Below are positions 52,823-62,233 of a stretch of DNA of 64,000 nucleotides, piece by piece. Every line of letters begins with the position of its first letter. Position 1 is the first letter of the stretch. The notes below the pieces were generated by a model. That model was not told where the DNA came from, made no database searches, and was given only the letters and a program-made list of their open reading frames with translations. The position numbers and the translations under genes were made by a program. Location: positions 15,768 to 79,767 of the forward strand of contig NZ_JBNYXQ010000015.1 in assembly GCF_051380735.1 (NCBI RefSeq). Reading direction: 5' to 3'. The stretch comes from Janthinobacterium sp051380735. Its GTDB lineage: Bacteria; Pseudomonadota; Gammaproteobacteria; Burkholderiales; Burkholderiaceae_D.

Positions 52823-53995
52823 ATGACTTTCGACTCCCGCCGTCACGATATCGATGCCTTGCGCTTTATAGTTTTCAGCTTGCTGATCGTCTACCACACA
52901 GCCATGCTGTATCTGGCCGGCGCCGACTTCCATATGAAAAGTACCTACCTGACCGACACCCTGAACTTTCCGATGGTGTTCATCAACCGCTGGCGCATGG
53001 AAATCGTGTTTATCATTTCCGGCCTGTCGTGCGCCATGATGACGCAAAGCTCGCGCGGCGCCTTCCTGTGGCGGCGGGTGCAGCGTTTGTTGCTGCCGCT
53101 GGCGTTTGGCGTGCTGGTCATTGTTCCCGTGCAGCCGTATTGCGAAGGCGTCAGCAATGGCCTGGTGGCGCCCGGCTATGGACAGTTTTTGCTCGATTAT
53201 TTTGGCGGGCGTGACTGGCCTGCCGGTGCATTTACTGGCTGGCAACACAGTTTTACCTGGAACCATCTGTGGTATCTGGTGTATTTGCTGCTGTACACCA
53301 TCGTGCTGGTGGCGCTGCAACCGCTGCTTACCAGGCTCAGGCCGCTGTTCACGGGCCTGCGCGGCTGGCGTCTGCTGGTCGTGCCGGCGCTGCTGCCACT
53401 GGCGGCGACGGTTTTCCTCAAGCTGCGCTATCCGGAAAACCATGCGCTGGTAAAAGACTGGTATGCGCACGCCATTTACTTCACCATGTATGTGTATGGC
53501 TGGTGGCTGGGCAATGACCGGGGGATGTGGCAGGAACTGGCGCGGTTGCGCTGGCACGCGCTGATGCTGGCGCCCTGCGCGTTTACGGTGTATATCGGTT
53601 TTGACCTGATTTACTCGGAAAACCTGCTGACCTGGGCTTCCGCTGGGTCCTGGCCGATGCGCAACCTGTACATGTGGCTGGCCATCTGCGCCATCCTGGG
53701 CTGGTCGCACACCTGGCTGAACCGCCCGTTTGCCTGGCTGCCTTGGGCGCGCCAGGCCGTCTACCCCTGGTACATCCTGCACCAGAGCGCCATCGTGCTG
53801 CTGGCCTACTGGCTGGTGCCCTTGAAGCTGGGTCCGGTGATCGAACCGGTGCTGATACTGGCGGGAACGGTGGCGATCTGCTGGGGATGCACCTCGCTGC
53901 TCATCAGCAAGGTGAATGGCTTGCGGCTGTGCTTCGGCCTTCCCGCCAGGCCAGGGAAAAACCTGGCAGCGGGCGCAGCCGTATCAGCAGCTTAA
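52823..53995 (+). CDS. Membrane acyltransferase (acyltransferase-3 family)
   Basis: Integral membrane protein of 390 residues with about ten helices. It starts MTFDSRRHDIDALRFIVFSL, the R-x-x-x-DaLR start of the acyltransferase-3/OpgC family, and its second helix region ends with FIISGLSCAMM. Such enzymes move acyl groups onto glucans, lipopolysaccharide sugars or other exported glycans. ATG 52823 has no strong ribosome site; the frame is open from 52694. It is paired divergently with the LytTR regulator and converges with the downstream ligase gene. The acceptor is unknown. Confidence 0.85.
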   Translation: MTFDSRRHDIDALRFIVFSLLIVYHTAMLYLAGADFHMKSTYLTDTLNFPMVFINRWRMEIVFIISGLSCAMMTQSSRGAFLWRRVQRLLLPLAFGVLVIVPVQPYCEGVSNGLVAPGYGQFLLDYFGGRDWPAGAFTGWQHSFTWNHLWYLVYLLLYTIVLVALQPLLTRLRPLFTGLRGWRLLVVPALLPLAATVFLKLRYPENHALVKDWYAHAIYFTMYVYGWWLGNDRGMWQELARLRWHALMLAPCAFTVYIGFDLIYSENLLTWASAGSWPMRNLYMWLAICAILGWSHTWLNRPFAWLPWARQAVYPWYILHQSAIVLLAYWLVPLKLGPVIEPVLILAGTVAICWGCTSLLISKVNGLRLCFGLPARPGKNLAAGAAVSAA

Positions 53996-54030
53996 GCGAC
54001 CTTTTAAGCGACCGTTCAAGCGGCCGGTTT
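53990..54030. repeat. Three imperfect 12-13-base repeats between convergent stops
   Basis: CTTAAGCGACC, TTTTAAGCGACC and GTTCAAGCGGCC follow each other at the junction of the acyltransferase and acyl-CoA ligase genes. The stop codons of both genes lie within these units. Confidence 0.5.
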
Positions 54031-55698
54031 CTCGTCGCGCAACTGACGGCGCAAGATCTTGCCGACGTTGGTCTTCGGCAATTCATCGCGGAACTCGATG
54101 TACTTCGGTTTCTTGTAGGCCGTCAGTTCATGCTTGCAGTGCTCGCGTATCTGCTCCACCGTCAGGTTGGGATCCTTGCGTACCACAAACACTTTCACGG
54201 CTTCGCCCGAGTTACCGTCCGGCACGCCGATGCAGGCACATTCCAGCACGCCAGGGCAGGAAGCGACCACGTCTTCCACCTCGTTCGGATACACATTGAA
54301 GCCTGAGACGATGATCATGTCTTTCTTGCGGTCGACAATACGCACATAGCCGCGCTCGTCCATGATGCCGACGTCGCCGGTCTTGAAGTAACCGTTGGCC
54401 GTCATCGATTTTGCCGTTTCATCAGGGCGCTGCCAGTAGCCAGCCATCACTTGCGGGCCTTTCACGGCGATTTCGCCGGGCTGGCCCAGCGGCACCTCGA
54501 CGCCATCGTCGTCGATGATGGACACCTCGGTCGATGGAATCGGCATGCCGATGGTGCCCGTAAATTCCGTGATGTCGACGCGGTTGCCGGTGACCACCGG
54601 CGAAGTTTCCGACATGCCATAGCCTTCGATCAGCGGGCAACCGGTCACTTTCAGCCAGCGTTCGGCCACATTGCGCTGCAAGGCCATGCCGCCGCCGTTG
54701 CACACTTTATAGCTGGAGAAATCGAGCCTGGCGAATTCTGCATTGTTGAGCAAGGCGTTGTACAAGGTATTGACGGCCGGGAAGACGACGATCTTGTACT
54801 TGGCCAGTTCCTTCACAAAACCCGGAATATCGCGCGGGTTCGGCACCAGTACGTTCAGCCCGCCCAGGCGCATGCCCATCAGTGCGCTGACCGTCAGCGA
54901 ATAAATATGGTACAGCGGCAAGGCGCACACGAAACCCATCGACGTGGCACGCATCTCTTTCGTCATCACGGGCGCGATCCACGCCTCGTTTTGCAGCACA
55001 TTGGCGATCACGTTACGGTGCAGCAGCATCGCGCCTTTGGACACGCCCGTGGTGCCGCCCGTGTATTGCAGGAAAACGATATCGTCGTGGCCCTGCTGCA
55101 CCGGTTTGAGCTCCAGGCGCGCGCCTTCGGCCAGCATCTTGTTGAAACCGATGGCGCCCGGCAGATTGAAAGCCGGCACCATTTTCTTGATTTTGCGCAC
55201 CACGAAATTGACAATGGCGCCTTTCAGGCCGCCCAGCAAGTCGCCCATGGTGGCGACGATCACATGTTTTACCTGGGTGTGCGGCAGCACCTGTTCAACC
55301 GTGGTGGCGAAGTTTTCCAGCACGATGATGGCTTCACTGCCCGAGTCGACCAGCTGGTGCTGCAATTCGCGCGGCGTGTACAGCGGATTGACGTTGACTA
55401 CCGTATAGCCGGCGCGCAGGATCGCCGCCATTGCCACCGGATACTGCAACACGTTCGGCAGCATGATGGCGACGCGCGCGCCTGGCGACAGTCCCTTGCT
55501 TTGCAGCCAGGCGCCCATCTGCAGCGACAGTTTATCGAGCTCGCGATAGGTAAGGAATTTATCCATGCACACGAAAGCATTGCGATCGGCATATTTCTGG
55601 AACGATTCTTCCAGCAAATGCGTGACGGAACGGTATTGTGTGCAATCAATCTCGTGCGGCACGCTGTCCGGGTACGACTTCAACCAAATCTTGTCCAT
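54016..55698 (-). CDS. fadD: Long-chain fatty acid-CoA ligase, copy 1
   Basis: AMP-forming ligase of 560 residues that activates fatty acids to acyl-CoA at the inner membrane. Motifs: P-loop VFLQYTGGTTGVSKGAMLLH, IEGYGMSETSPVVTGN, and the hinge block FKTGDVGIMDERGYVRIVDR followed by KKDMIIVSGFNVYPNEVE. The C-terminal LPKTNVGKILRRQLR has the catalytic Lys. It is the second of two tandem paralogues, 53 bases after the first on the same strand, and the two proteins match over their whole length with many substitutions. Chain-length preference cannot be told. Confidence 0.92.
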   Translation of the reverse strand: MDKIWLKSYPDSVPHEIDCTQYRSVTHLLEESFQKYADRNAFVCMDKFLTYRELDKLSLQMGAWLQSKGLSPGARVAIMLPNVLQYPVAMAAILRAGYTVVNVNPLYTPRELQHQLVDSGSEAIIVLENFATTVEQVLPHTQVKHVIVATMGDLLGGLKGAIVNFVVRKIKKMVPAFNLPGAIGFNKMLAEGARLELKPVQQGHDDIVFLQYTGGTTGVSKGAMLLHRNVIANVLQNEAWIAPVMTKEMRATSMGFVCALPLYHIYSLTVSALMGMRLGGLNVLVPNPRDIPGFVKELAKYKIVVFPAVNTLYNALLNNAEFARLDFSSYKVCNGGGMALQRNVAERWLKVTGCPLIEGYGMSETSPVVTGNRVDITEFTGTIGMPIPSTEVSIIDDDGVEVPLGQPGEIAVKGPQVMAGYWQRPDETAKSMTANGYFKTGDVGIMDERGYVRIVDRKKDMIIVSGFNVYPNEVEDVVASCPGVLECACIGVPDGNSGEAVKVFVVRKDPNLTVEQIREHCKHELTAYKKPKYIEFRDELPKTNVGKILRRQLRDEKPAA

Positions 55699-55751
55699 CT
55701 TGTCTCATCTTTATCTGTGGAGGGGCGCGCCGCCCTGGCGCGTCCTGGTGT

Positions 55752-57434
55752 TTAAGCTGCTGCTTTCGGTTCGTCGCGCAGGGCGCGGCGCAAAATCTTG
55801 CCGACGTTGGTCTTCGGCAGTTCATCCCTGAATTCAATGAACTTCGGCCGTTTGTAGCCCGTGAATTGTTCCTTGCAATACGCCATCAGGGTCTCGACCG
55901 TCAGGTTCGGGTCCTTGCGCACCACAAACACTTTCACGGCTTCGCCCGAGTGTTCGTCCGGCACGCCCACGCACGCGCATTCAAGCACGCCGGGGTGGGC
56001 TGCGATCACGCCTTCGAGTTCGTTCGGATACACATTAAAGCCGGATACCAGGATCATGTCCTTCTTGCGGTCGACGATTCTTACATAGCCGCGCTCGTCC
56101 ATGATGCCCACGTCGCCCGACTTGAAATAGCCGTCAATCGTCATGACCTTGGCCGTTTCATCAGGACGGTTCCAGTAGCCGCTCATCACTTGCGGGCCGC
56201 GGATGGCGATTTCGCCGGCCTGGCCCAGCGCCACTTCCTTGCCATCGTCATCGAGTATCGCAATCTCGGTCGACGGAATCGGCAGGCCGATGGTGCTGGA
56301 AAACACCGTGCTGTCGGCGCGGTTGCAGGTGGCGACCGGTGACGTTTCCGACAGGCCATAACCTTCGATAATCGACACGCCGGTTATCTGCTGCCACTTG
56401 TCGTTGACCGATTTCTGCACCGCCATGCCGCCGCCATTGGCAATCTTCAAACCGGAAAAATCGAGCCGCGCAAAATCGGGATGATTGACCAGCGCATTGT
56501 ATAGAGTGTTGACCGCAGGCAGCAGGTTGAATTTGTACTTGCCCAGCTCCTTGATCAGGCCGGGAATATCGCGCGGGTTCGGTATCAGAACATTCAGTGC
56601 GCCCAGGCGCGTGCCCCACAAGGCGCAGGCCGTCAGCGCAAAGATATGGTACAGCGGCAAGGCGCAGATGATGGTCAGCTGCTGTTTGTTGTCAGGATCG
56701 AGCGCGGCCGCCGACCATGCTTCCGTCTGCAGTACATTGGCGATGACATTGCGGTGGCTCAGCGTGGCGCCCTTCGACACGCCGGTGGTGCCGCCCGTAT
56801 ATTGCAGGAAGGCAGGTTCGTTGATATGCAGTTCGACCGGCGTCAACTTCATGCGGCCGCCGAGCGACAGCGCACTCTTGAAACGCATGGCGTTCGGCAG
56901 CGAAAATGCCGGCACCATCTTCTTGACATTGCGTACCACGAAATTGACCAGCAGGCCTTTCACGCCACCGAGCATCTCGCCCATGCTGGCGACGATGATA
57001 TGTTTCACGGCCGTCTTGCTCAGCACTTGCTCCAGGGTATGGGCAAAGTTTTCCAGCACGATGATCGCTTCGCTGCCCGAATCGTTGAGCTGGTGTTCCA
57101 GCTCGCGCGGTGTGTACAGCGGATTGACGTTGACCACCGCATAACCGGCGCGCAACACGGCCGCGATCGCCACCGGATACTGCAGCACATTGGGCATCAT
57201 CAGCGCCACGCGCGCACCTTTTTTCAGGCCCCGGCTTTGCAAAAAGGCGCCCAGCTGGCGCGAATAGGTATCGAGTTCGGCATAGGTCAGAAATTTGTCC
57301 ATGCAGACATAAGCATTGCGATCCGCATATTTTGTAAACGCTTCTTCGAGCAAGTGCACCAGCGAACGATATTGATCGGGATCGATGTCGGCAGGTACGC
57401 CGGGCGGGTACGACTTCAGCCAAATTTTTTCCAT
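55752..57434 (-). CDS. fadD: Long-chain fatty acid-CoA ligase, copy 2
   Basis: Paralogue of the neighbouring ligase and also 560 residues. It has the same blocks: FLQYTGGTTGVSKGATLSHR, IEGYGLSETSPVATCN, FKSGDVGIMDERGYVRIVDR and LPKTNVGKILRRALR. I chose ATG 57434 (AGAGG 7 bases upstream), which aligns exactly with the start of copy 1 (MEKIWLKSYP versus MDKIWLKSYP). It is upstream in the probable two-gene unit. The 268 bases before it hold no gene I can support and should contain the promoter. Confidence 0.92.
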   Translation of the reverse strand: MEKIWLKSYPPGVPADIDPDQYRSLVHLLEEAFTKYADRNAYVCMDKFLTYAELDTYSRQLGAFLQSRGLKKGARVALMMPNVLQYPVAIAAVLRAGYAVVNVNPLYTPRELEHQLNDSGSEAIIVLENFAHTLEQVLSKTAVKHIIVASMGEMLGGVKGLLVNFVVRNVKKMVPAFSLPNAMRFKSALSLGGRMKLTPVELHINEPAFLQYTGGTTGVSKGATLSHRNVIANVLQTEAWSAAALDPDNKQQLTIICALPLYHIFALTACALWGTRLGALNVLIPNPRDIPGLIKELGKYKFNLLPAVNTLYNALVNHPDFARLDFSGLKIANGGGMAVQKSVNDKWQQITGVSIIEGYGLSETSPVATCNRADSTVFSSTIGLPIPSTEIAILDDDGKEVALGQAGEIAIRGPQVMSGYWNRPDETAKVMTIDGYFKSGDVGIMDERGYVRIVDRKKDMILVSGFNVYPNELEGVIAAHPGVLECACVGVPDEHSGEAVKVFVVRKDPNLTVETLMAYCKEQFTGYKRPKFIEFRDELPKTNVGKILRRALRDEPKAAA

Positions 57435-57702
57435 GCTGTGCCTCTTGTCTCGAATAATCACGGGGGAGCCGGGTAGTTAGCCCGGCGCTGATTACTGCTG
57501 CGGATACATTGTCCTGCAGTCATGCTGAGCATTCTGACGAGCAACTGCTCCATGCTACTAATGCGATGCTATCGGGCGCAAGGCTTCCATGCAAGCGCTT
57601 TCAGCAGGATTAGAACAGGAACTCCAAGGGCATTTTGTGCTGCAATGCAGCATACAAAATACAGCGTTGCAGGAATAGGCAGCTTGGCAAACCTGACAAT
57701 CT

Positions 57703-58755
57703 TTACGGGTCAGGGGACAGACTGTGCTGCAGAAGGCGGTGACGCTCGGACTGGCCCAGCAGAGACAATGTGTGCACTGCAGCATAAAAAGCACGAAAGT
57801 TCTTTTTTTCTTCCAGCAATTTTTTAAAGGTGGGCAAGAATTGATCGTAAGTAGCGACAGAAGCGAGGTGGGCATTGCTCAGAGGCTGCTCGAACCAGCG
57901 GTCATAACCGCCATAACCACCCCAGTGCTGCTTCAACACCTGGTATTCGTCTTGCAGCGCCGCAAACACCAGCGCCTTGCGCACGCGCTTGTCCGCATCA
58001 CTGGCCACGCCCCGGTACAGCAGGTCCAGTTGCGCGCGGTATTTGCGCAGCAGGATCAAAAAATCCTGGCGCCGGTTTGTATATTGCAGATACGCGGCCT
58101 GCATGGCCGCATTGCCGTCGTGCGCCAGCCAGCGCTGCACACCAGCTTCTTCCACCGCGACGGCAAACGATTCATTGAAGGCCGAGTCACCGGGCACATA
58201 CACTACCTGATGCGCCAGCTCATGAAAGATCATGCGCGCCAGTTCGGCATCGTTGTAGTTGATAAAGGTCGACAGCAGCGGATCATCGAACCAGCCCAGG
58301 GTGGAATACGCAGGCACACCACCCACCTGCACATCGTAATGCCGGGCACGCAACTGGTCGGCATAGGCTTGCGCCTCGCTCTTGTCATAATAGCCGCGAT
58401 AGCTGACGCAGCCGGCGATCGGGAAGCACCATTGCAGCGGCTGCAGCGACAGTTCCGGCGTGGCCACCACATTCCACAGCACAAACGGGCGTTGCAAGGC
58501 AGCGTAGGTTTTATAGCTGCCGTTATCCGGCAAACCCAGTTCGCTGACGGCAAAGCGGCGTATTTGCTGCGCTTTCTGGAGGCGCGCTTTCAGGCGCGGC
58601 TCGGTGATCGGGTCGTTCAGCCAGGCATCGATCGGGCGCGCGGACGACCATAGCGAATACTGGCCTTGCGCTGCCTGCGTGTAATAACGCAGCTGCGTAC
58701 AGCCGCCCAGCAGCAAGCACATGCCCAGCACTGCAGTGGCGGGCATGCGTGCCAT
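57703..58755 (-). CDS. Lipoprotein zinc aminopeptidase-like protein
   Basis: Envelope lipoprotein of 350 residues that matches the 'putative aminopeptidase' family. A lipobox LLLGGC places the lipidated Cys at residue 19. The zinc motif is HELAH (His178, Glu179, His182), and NESFAVAVEEAG about 13 residues later supplies a Glu that could be the third ligand, gluzincin style. ATG 58755 lies 1 base after the stop of the molybdopterin oxidoreductase, so the two are co-translated. The lipobox predicts an outer- or inner-membrane anchor facing the periplasm. Substrate unknown. Confidence 0.85.
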   Translation of the reverse strand: MARMPATAVLGMCLLLGGCTQLRYYTQAAQGQYSLWSSARPIDAWLNDPITEPRLKARLQKAQQIRRFAVSELGLPDNGSYKTYAALQRPFVLWNVVATPELSLQPLQWCFPIAGCVSYRGYYDKSEAQAYADQLRARHYDVQVGGVPAYSTLGWFDDPLLSTFINYNDAELARMIFHELAHQVVYVPGDSAFNESFAVAVEEAGVQRWLAHDGNAAMQAAYLQYTNRRQDFLILLRKYRAQLDLLYRGVASDADKRVRKALVFAALQDEYQVLKQHWGGYGGYDRWFEQPLSNAHLASVATYDQFLPTFKKLLEEKKNFRAFYAAVHTLSLLGQSERHRLLQHSLSPDP

Positions 58756-58756
58756 G

Positions 58757-60832
58757 TCAGGCGGCCTTTTCCACTTCGACCAGGGTATCGTAGAAAGTTG
58801 GCGCACGGCCCATGTCGGTCAGGCGCTGGCTGGTCACTTCATTGGCGTTCTTGCCGTCGCTGGCCAGCTTTTTCCACCATACCGACAGTCCCACCACCAG
58901 GCCGCGCCGCGCCTTGTCGGTCACGCGCGCTTTCGCCACGAAGCTGCCGCGGTCATTGAAGATGCGCACCATGTCGCCCGCAACGATACCGCGCGCGGCC
59001 GCATCGCCCGGGTGGATGTCCAGGTGCGGCTCGCCTTCGGCCGCGCGCAGGCTTTTCACGTTCACGAAGGTGGAATTAAGGAAATTGCGCGCCGGCGGCG
59101 AAATCATCGCCAGCGGAAAGCGCGCCGCCAGGGCCGGATTGCTGGCCGGTGATTCATACGGCGCAATATAGGTGGGCAGCGGGTCGAGCCCGGCATCGAG
59201 CATGGCCTGCGAGTAAAACTCGCATTTTCCTGAAGCCGTGGGAAAACCGCCCCGGGCAAACGGCGCGTCGGGCATGCTGAGCTTTTGCCAGCCGGTCCGC
59301 TTCAGCGACTCCCAGTCGAAATGCACGGCGCGCGCATCGGTGGCGTCAAACGCCTGCGCTGCCAGCGCATCGTCGCTGTCCTGGAAGCACGGGTCGTCAA
59401 AGCCCATGCGCTGCGCCAGCAGGCGGAAAATTTCCGTATTGGCTTTCGCTTCGCCCAGCGGCGCCACGGCCGCATTGTTGGCCATCATGTACAGATGGCC
59501 ATAGGTCGAGTGCGCATCGACGTGTTCGAGCTGGGTGGTAGCCGGCAGCACGATATCGGCATAGTCGACGGTATCGGTCTGGAAGTGTTCCAGTACAACG
59601 GTAAACAAATCTTCGCGGGCAAAACCCTGCGCCACTTTTGACGAGTCCGGCGCCACCGCCAGCGGATTGGAGTTGTAGACGATCACCGCTTCCACTTGCG
59701 GGCCGAATTCGGGCGAGGTCGGCTTGAGCAGATCATCACCGATGGTGCTCATGTTGATGGTGCGCGGCGTGCCCTTCATCAGATCTGGCCGCTGCAGCGC
59801 CTTGCGATTGACCGGGAAGGAACCCGAGCTCGACAGCTGTATGCCGCCGGCCGCGTGGCGCCAGGCGCCCGTCAGCGCCGGCAGGCAGGCGATATTGCGC
59901 ACCGCCATGCCGCCACCGCGCACGCGCTGCACGCCATAATTGACGCGGATCGCCGCGCCCTCGCCGCTGCGGCAGGCCTGGCCGTACAGGCGCGCCAGCT
60001 CCACCACTTCGGCCACGCTGATGCCGCATACCTCGGCCGTGCGTTCGGGCGTCCACTCCAGCGCGCGCTGTTTGAGCTGTTCGTAGCCCAGGGTGTATTG
60101 TGCAATATAGTCATGGTCGACCAGGTCCTCGGCGATCAGTACATGCATCAGCCCCAGCGCCAGCGCCGCATCGGTGCCGGGCAGCAAGGCGATATGCTGG
60201 TGGCATTTTTCGGCCGTCAGCGAACGGTACGGGTCGATGGCGATCAGGGTCGCACCGTTGCGCTTGGCTTCCTGGGCCCGCATCCAGAAATGCAGGTTGG
60301 AAGCGATCGGATTGCCGCCCCATATAATGATCAACTTTGCATTTTGAAACTGCTCCATGTCGGTGCCTATCGTTGCGCCCACCGTATAGCGGTAGCCGGT
60401 GGCGCCGGCCGAGGCGCAGATGGTGCGGTCCAGCAGGGAAGCACCGAGCTGGTTGAAAAAGCGCGACGACATCGATTCGCCCTGCACCAGGCCCATGGTG
60501 CCGCAATAACTGTACGGCAAAATCGCCTGCGGATTGCGCGCCGCAATCGGTGCCAGGCGCGCGGCGATGGTGCCGAGCGCCTCATCCCAGCTGATGCGTT
60601 CGAACTTGCCTTCCCCTTTCTTGCCTACGCGGCGCAGCGGATACAACAGCCGGTCCGCATGATAGGTGCGCTCGGTAAAGCGCGACACCTTGGTGCACAG
60701 TACGCCAGCCGTGGTCGGATGATCGGGATCGCCCTTGACAGCGGTGGCCACACCATCGGTCACTGTCACCAGCAAAGCGCAGGTGTCGGGGCAGTCGAGC
60801 GGGCAGGTCGCGCGCACTTGGGTGGTGGTCAT
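58757..60832 (-). CDS. Molybdopterin (bis-MGD) oxidoreductase family protein
   Basis: Oxidoreductase of 691 residues in the DMSO reductase superfamily. The N-terminus has a [4Fe-4S] site, Cys10, Cys14, Cys18 and Cys46 (CPLDCPDTC ... GVLC). Cys139 in RTICASAG lines up with the Cys that ligates Mo in periplasmic/assimilatory nitrate reductases; this is an inference from the CxSA pattern. Later blocks are IIIWGGNPIASNLHFWM, DYADIVLPATTQLEHVD and the C-terminal molydop-binding domain (LDIHPGDAAARGIVAGDMV). There is no Tat signal, so it is cytosolic. No electron-transfer subunit is nearby. Substrate unknown. Confidence 0.9.
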   Translation of the reverse strand: MTTTQVRATCPLDCPDTCALLVTVTDGVATAVKGDPDHPTTAGVLCTKVSRFTERTYHADRLLYPLRRVGKKGEGKFERISWDEALGTIAARLAPIAARNPQAILPYSYCGTMGLVQGESMSSRFFNQLGASLLDRTICASAGATGYRYTVGATIGTDMEQFQNAKLIIIWGGNPIASNLHFWMRAQEAKRNGATLIAIDPYRSLTAEKCHQHIALLPGTDAALALGLMHVLIAEDLVDHDYIAQYTLGYEQLKQRALEWTPERTAEVCGISVAEVVELARLYGQACRSGEGAAIRVNYGVQRVRGGGMAVRNIACLPALTGAWRHAAGGIQLSSSGSFPVNRKALQRPDLMKGTPRTINMSTIGDDLLKPTSPEFGPQVEAVIVYNSNPLAVAPDSSKVAQGFAREDLFTVVLEHFQTDTVDYADIVLPATTQLEHVDAHSTYGHLYMMANNAAVAPLGEAKANTEIFRLLAQRMGFDDPCFQDSDDALAAQAFDATDARAVHFDWESLKRTGWQKLSMPDAPFARGGFPTASGKCEFYSQAMLDAGLDPLPTYIAPYESPASNPALAARFPLAMISPPARNFLNSTFVNVKSLRAAEGEPHLDIHPGDAAARGIVAGDMVRIFNDRGSFVAKARVTDKARRGLVVGLSVWWKKLASDGKNANEVTSQRLTDMGRAPTFYDTLVEVEKAA

Positions 60833-61039
60833 GGTGCAATCCAGAAAGCGTCAGGGAAAGCCGATACTGTAAACCATCGCGCCCCTGTCAGCCAGCGACA
60901 GATGGGCCAGCTTGCCGTGCGCTGGATATGGAAGCATGACAAGGGCTACAATGGCTTAATTGCGCGCATGTTTTCGATCAGACATGCCCGTCCCGGCGCG
61001 CCGTACACTGATGCGCGCCCGCCTCTACAGGAGAATACG

Positions 61040-62233
61040 ATGAAACTAGTTGAACCGATCCTGGCGTTTCAATCCGAGCTGCGACGTATCCGCCGCGATC
61101 TGCACGCCCATCCGGAATTATGCTACGAAGAACAGCGCACCTCCGACGTCGTCGCCGCCAGGCTGGCCGAATGGGGCATCCCCGTGGTGCGCGGCCTGGG
61201 CCGCACCGGCGTGGTCGGCATTATCCAGAACGGCACGTCGAAACGCGCCATCGGCATCCGCGCCGACATGGACGCGCTGCCGATGCAGGAAGTCAATACC
61301 TTTGAACACGCCTCGCGCCATCCCGGCAAGATGCACGCCTGCGGCCACGACGGCCACACGGCGATGCTGCTGGGCGCCGCCCATCACCTGGCGCATAACC
61401 GCAATTTCGACGGCACCGTGTATGTGATCTTCCAGCCGGCCGAGGAAGGCGGCGCTGGCGCCCGCGAAATGATCGCCGACGGCTTGTTTACCCAGTTTCC
61501 GATGGAAGCCATTTACGGCATGCACAACTGGCCGGGCGCCGCCGCCGGTACCTTGAGCGTGGTGGCCGGGCCGATGATGGCGTCGAGTAATGAATTTCAC
61601 GTCACCGTCAAAGGCAAGGGTTCCCATGCGGCCCAGCCCCACAAAGGCATCGACCCGGTAATGGTGGCCGTGCAGATCGCCCAAAGCTGGCAAACCGTGA
61701 TTACCCGCAACAAGAGCCCGCTCGATACGGCCGTGCTGTCGATCACGCAGATCCATGCCGGCAGTGCCACCAATGTGATCCCTGACGACGCCAGCCTGGT
61801 TGGCACCGTGCGCACTTTTACCACACCGGTCCTCGATTTGATCGAACAGCGCATGCGCGACATCGCCGTGCATACGGCTGCCGCCTTTGGCGCCGAAGTC
61901 GACTTCCACTTCAAGCGCAACTACCCGCCGCTGGTCAACCACGCCAGGGAAACTGCGTTTGCCGTGGAAGTCATGAAACAGGTGGTCGGCGCCGACAAGG
62001 TCAATGACAACGTCGAACCGACCATGGGCGCCGAGGACTTTGCCTTCTTCCTGCAGGAAAAAGCCGGCTGCTACATCTTTATCGGCAATGGCGATGGCGA
62101 GCACCGCGACGGCGGCCATGGCCTGGGCCCGTGCGTGCTGCACAATGGCAGCTACGATTTCAACGACAACCTGCTGCCAATTGGCGCCAGTTTCTGGGTC
62201 AAGCTGGCCGAAACCAGCTTGCCGCTTGCTTAA
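61040..62233 (+). CDS. M20 family amidohydrolase (hippurate hydrolase-like)
   Basis: Zinc amidohydrolase of 397 residues, M20D type, that removes N-acyl groups from amino acids or related compounds. Metal-binding blocks: RRDLHAHPELCYEE, RADMDALPMQE, MHACGHDGHTAMLLGAAHHL (Cys101, His103, Asp104, His106) and FQPAEEGGAGAREM. The dimerisation domain includes GKGSHAAQPHKGIDPV. ATG 61040 follows AGGAGA by 6 bases. A much longer in-frame extension upstream (from 59696) is antisense to another gene and not real. Its stop overlaps the convergent dehydrogenase stop through TTAA. Confidence 0.92.
   Translation: MKLVEPILAFQSELRRIRRDLHAHPELCYEEQRTSDVVAARLAEWGIPVVRGLGRTGVVGIIQNGTSKRAIGIRADMDALPMQEVNTFEHASRHPGKMHACGHDGHTAMLLGAAHHLAHNRNFDGTVYVIFQPAEEGGAGAREMIADGLFTQFPMEAIYGMHNWPGAAAGTLSVVAGPMMASSNEFHVTVKGKGSHAAQPHKGIDPVMVAVQIAQSWQTVITRNKSPLDTAVLSITQIHAGSATNVIPDDASLVGTVRTFTTPVLDLIEQRMRDIAVHTAAAFGAEVDFHFKRNYPPLVNHARETAFAVEVMKQVVGADKVNDNVEPTMGAEDFAFFLQEKAGCYIFIGNGDGEHRDGGHGLGPCVLHNGSYDFNDNLLPIGASFWVKLAETSLPLA

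Noticed and set aside
54016..57434. Tandem acyl-CoA ligases as an assembly artefact
   Set aside because: The copies are diverged throughout and have different flanking sequences.
57435..57702. Short frames in the gap between the acyl-CoA ligase and the aminopeptidase genes
   Set aside because: They lack ribosome sites, overlap the ends of known genes and have no recognisable product. I see nothing there beyond the presumed ligase promoter region.
59696..62233. An 845-codon frame that runs into the M20 amidohydrolase
   Set aside because: The first 448 codons are antisense to the molybdopterin oxidoreductase and the intergenic region. The real gene starts at ATG 61040, which has a ribosome site.
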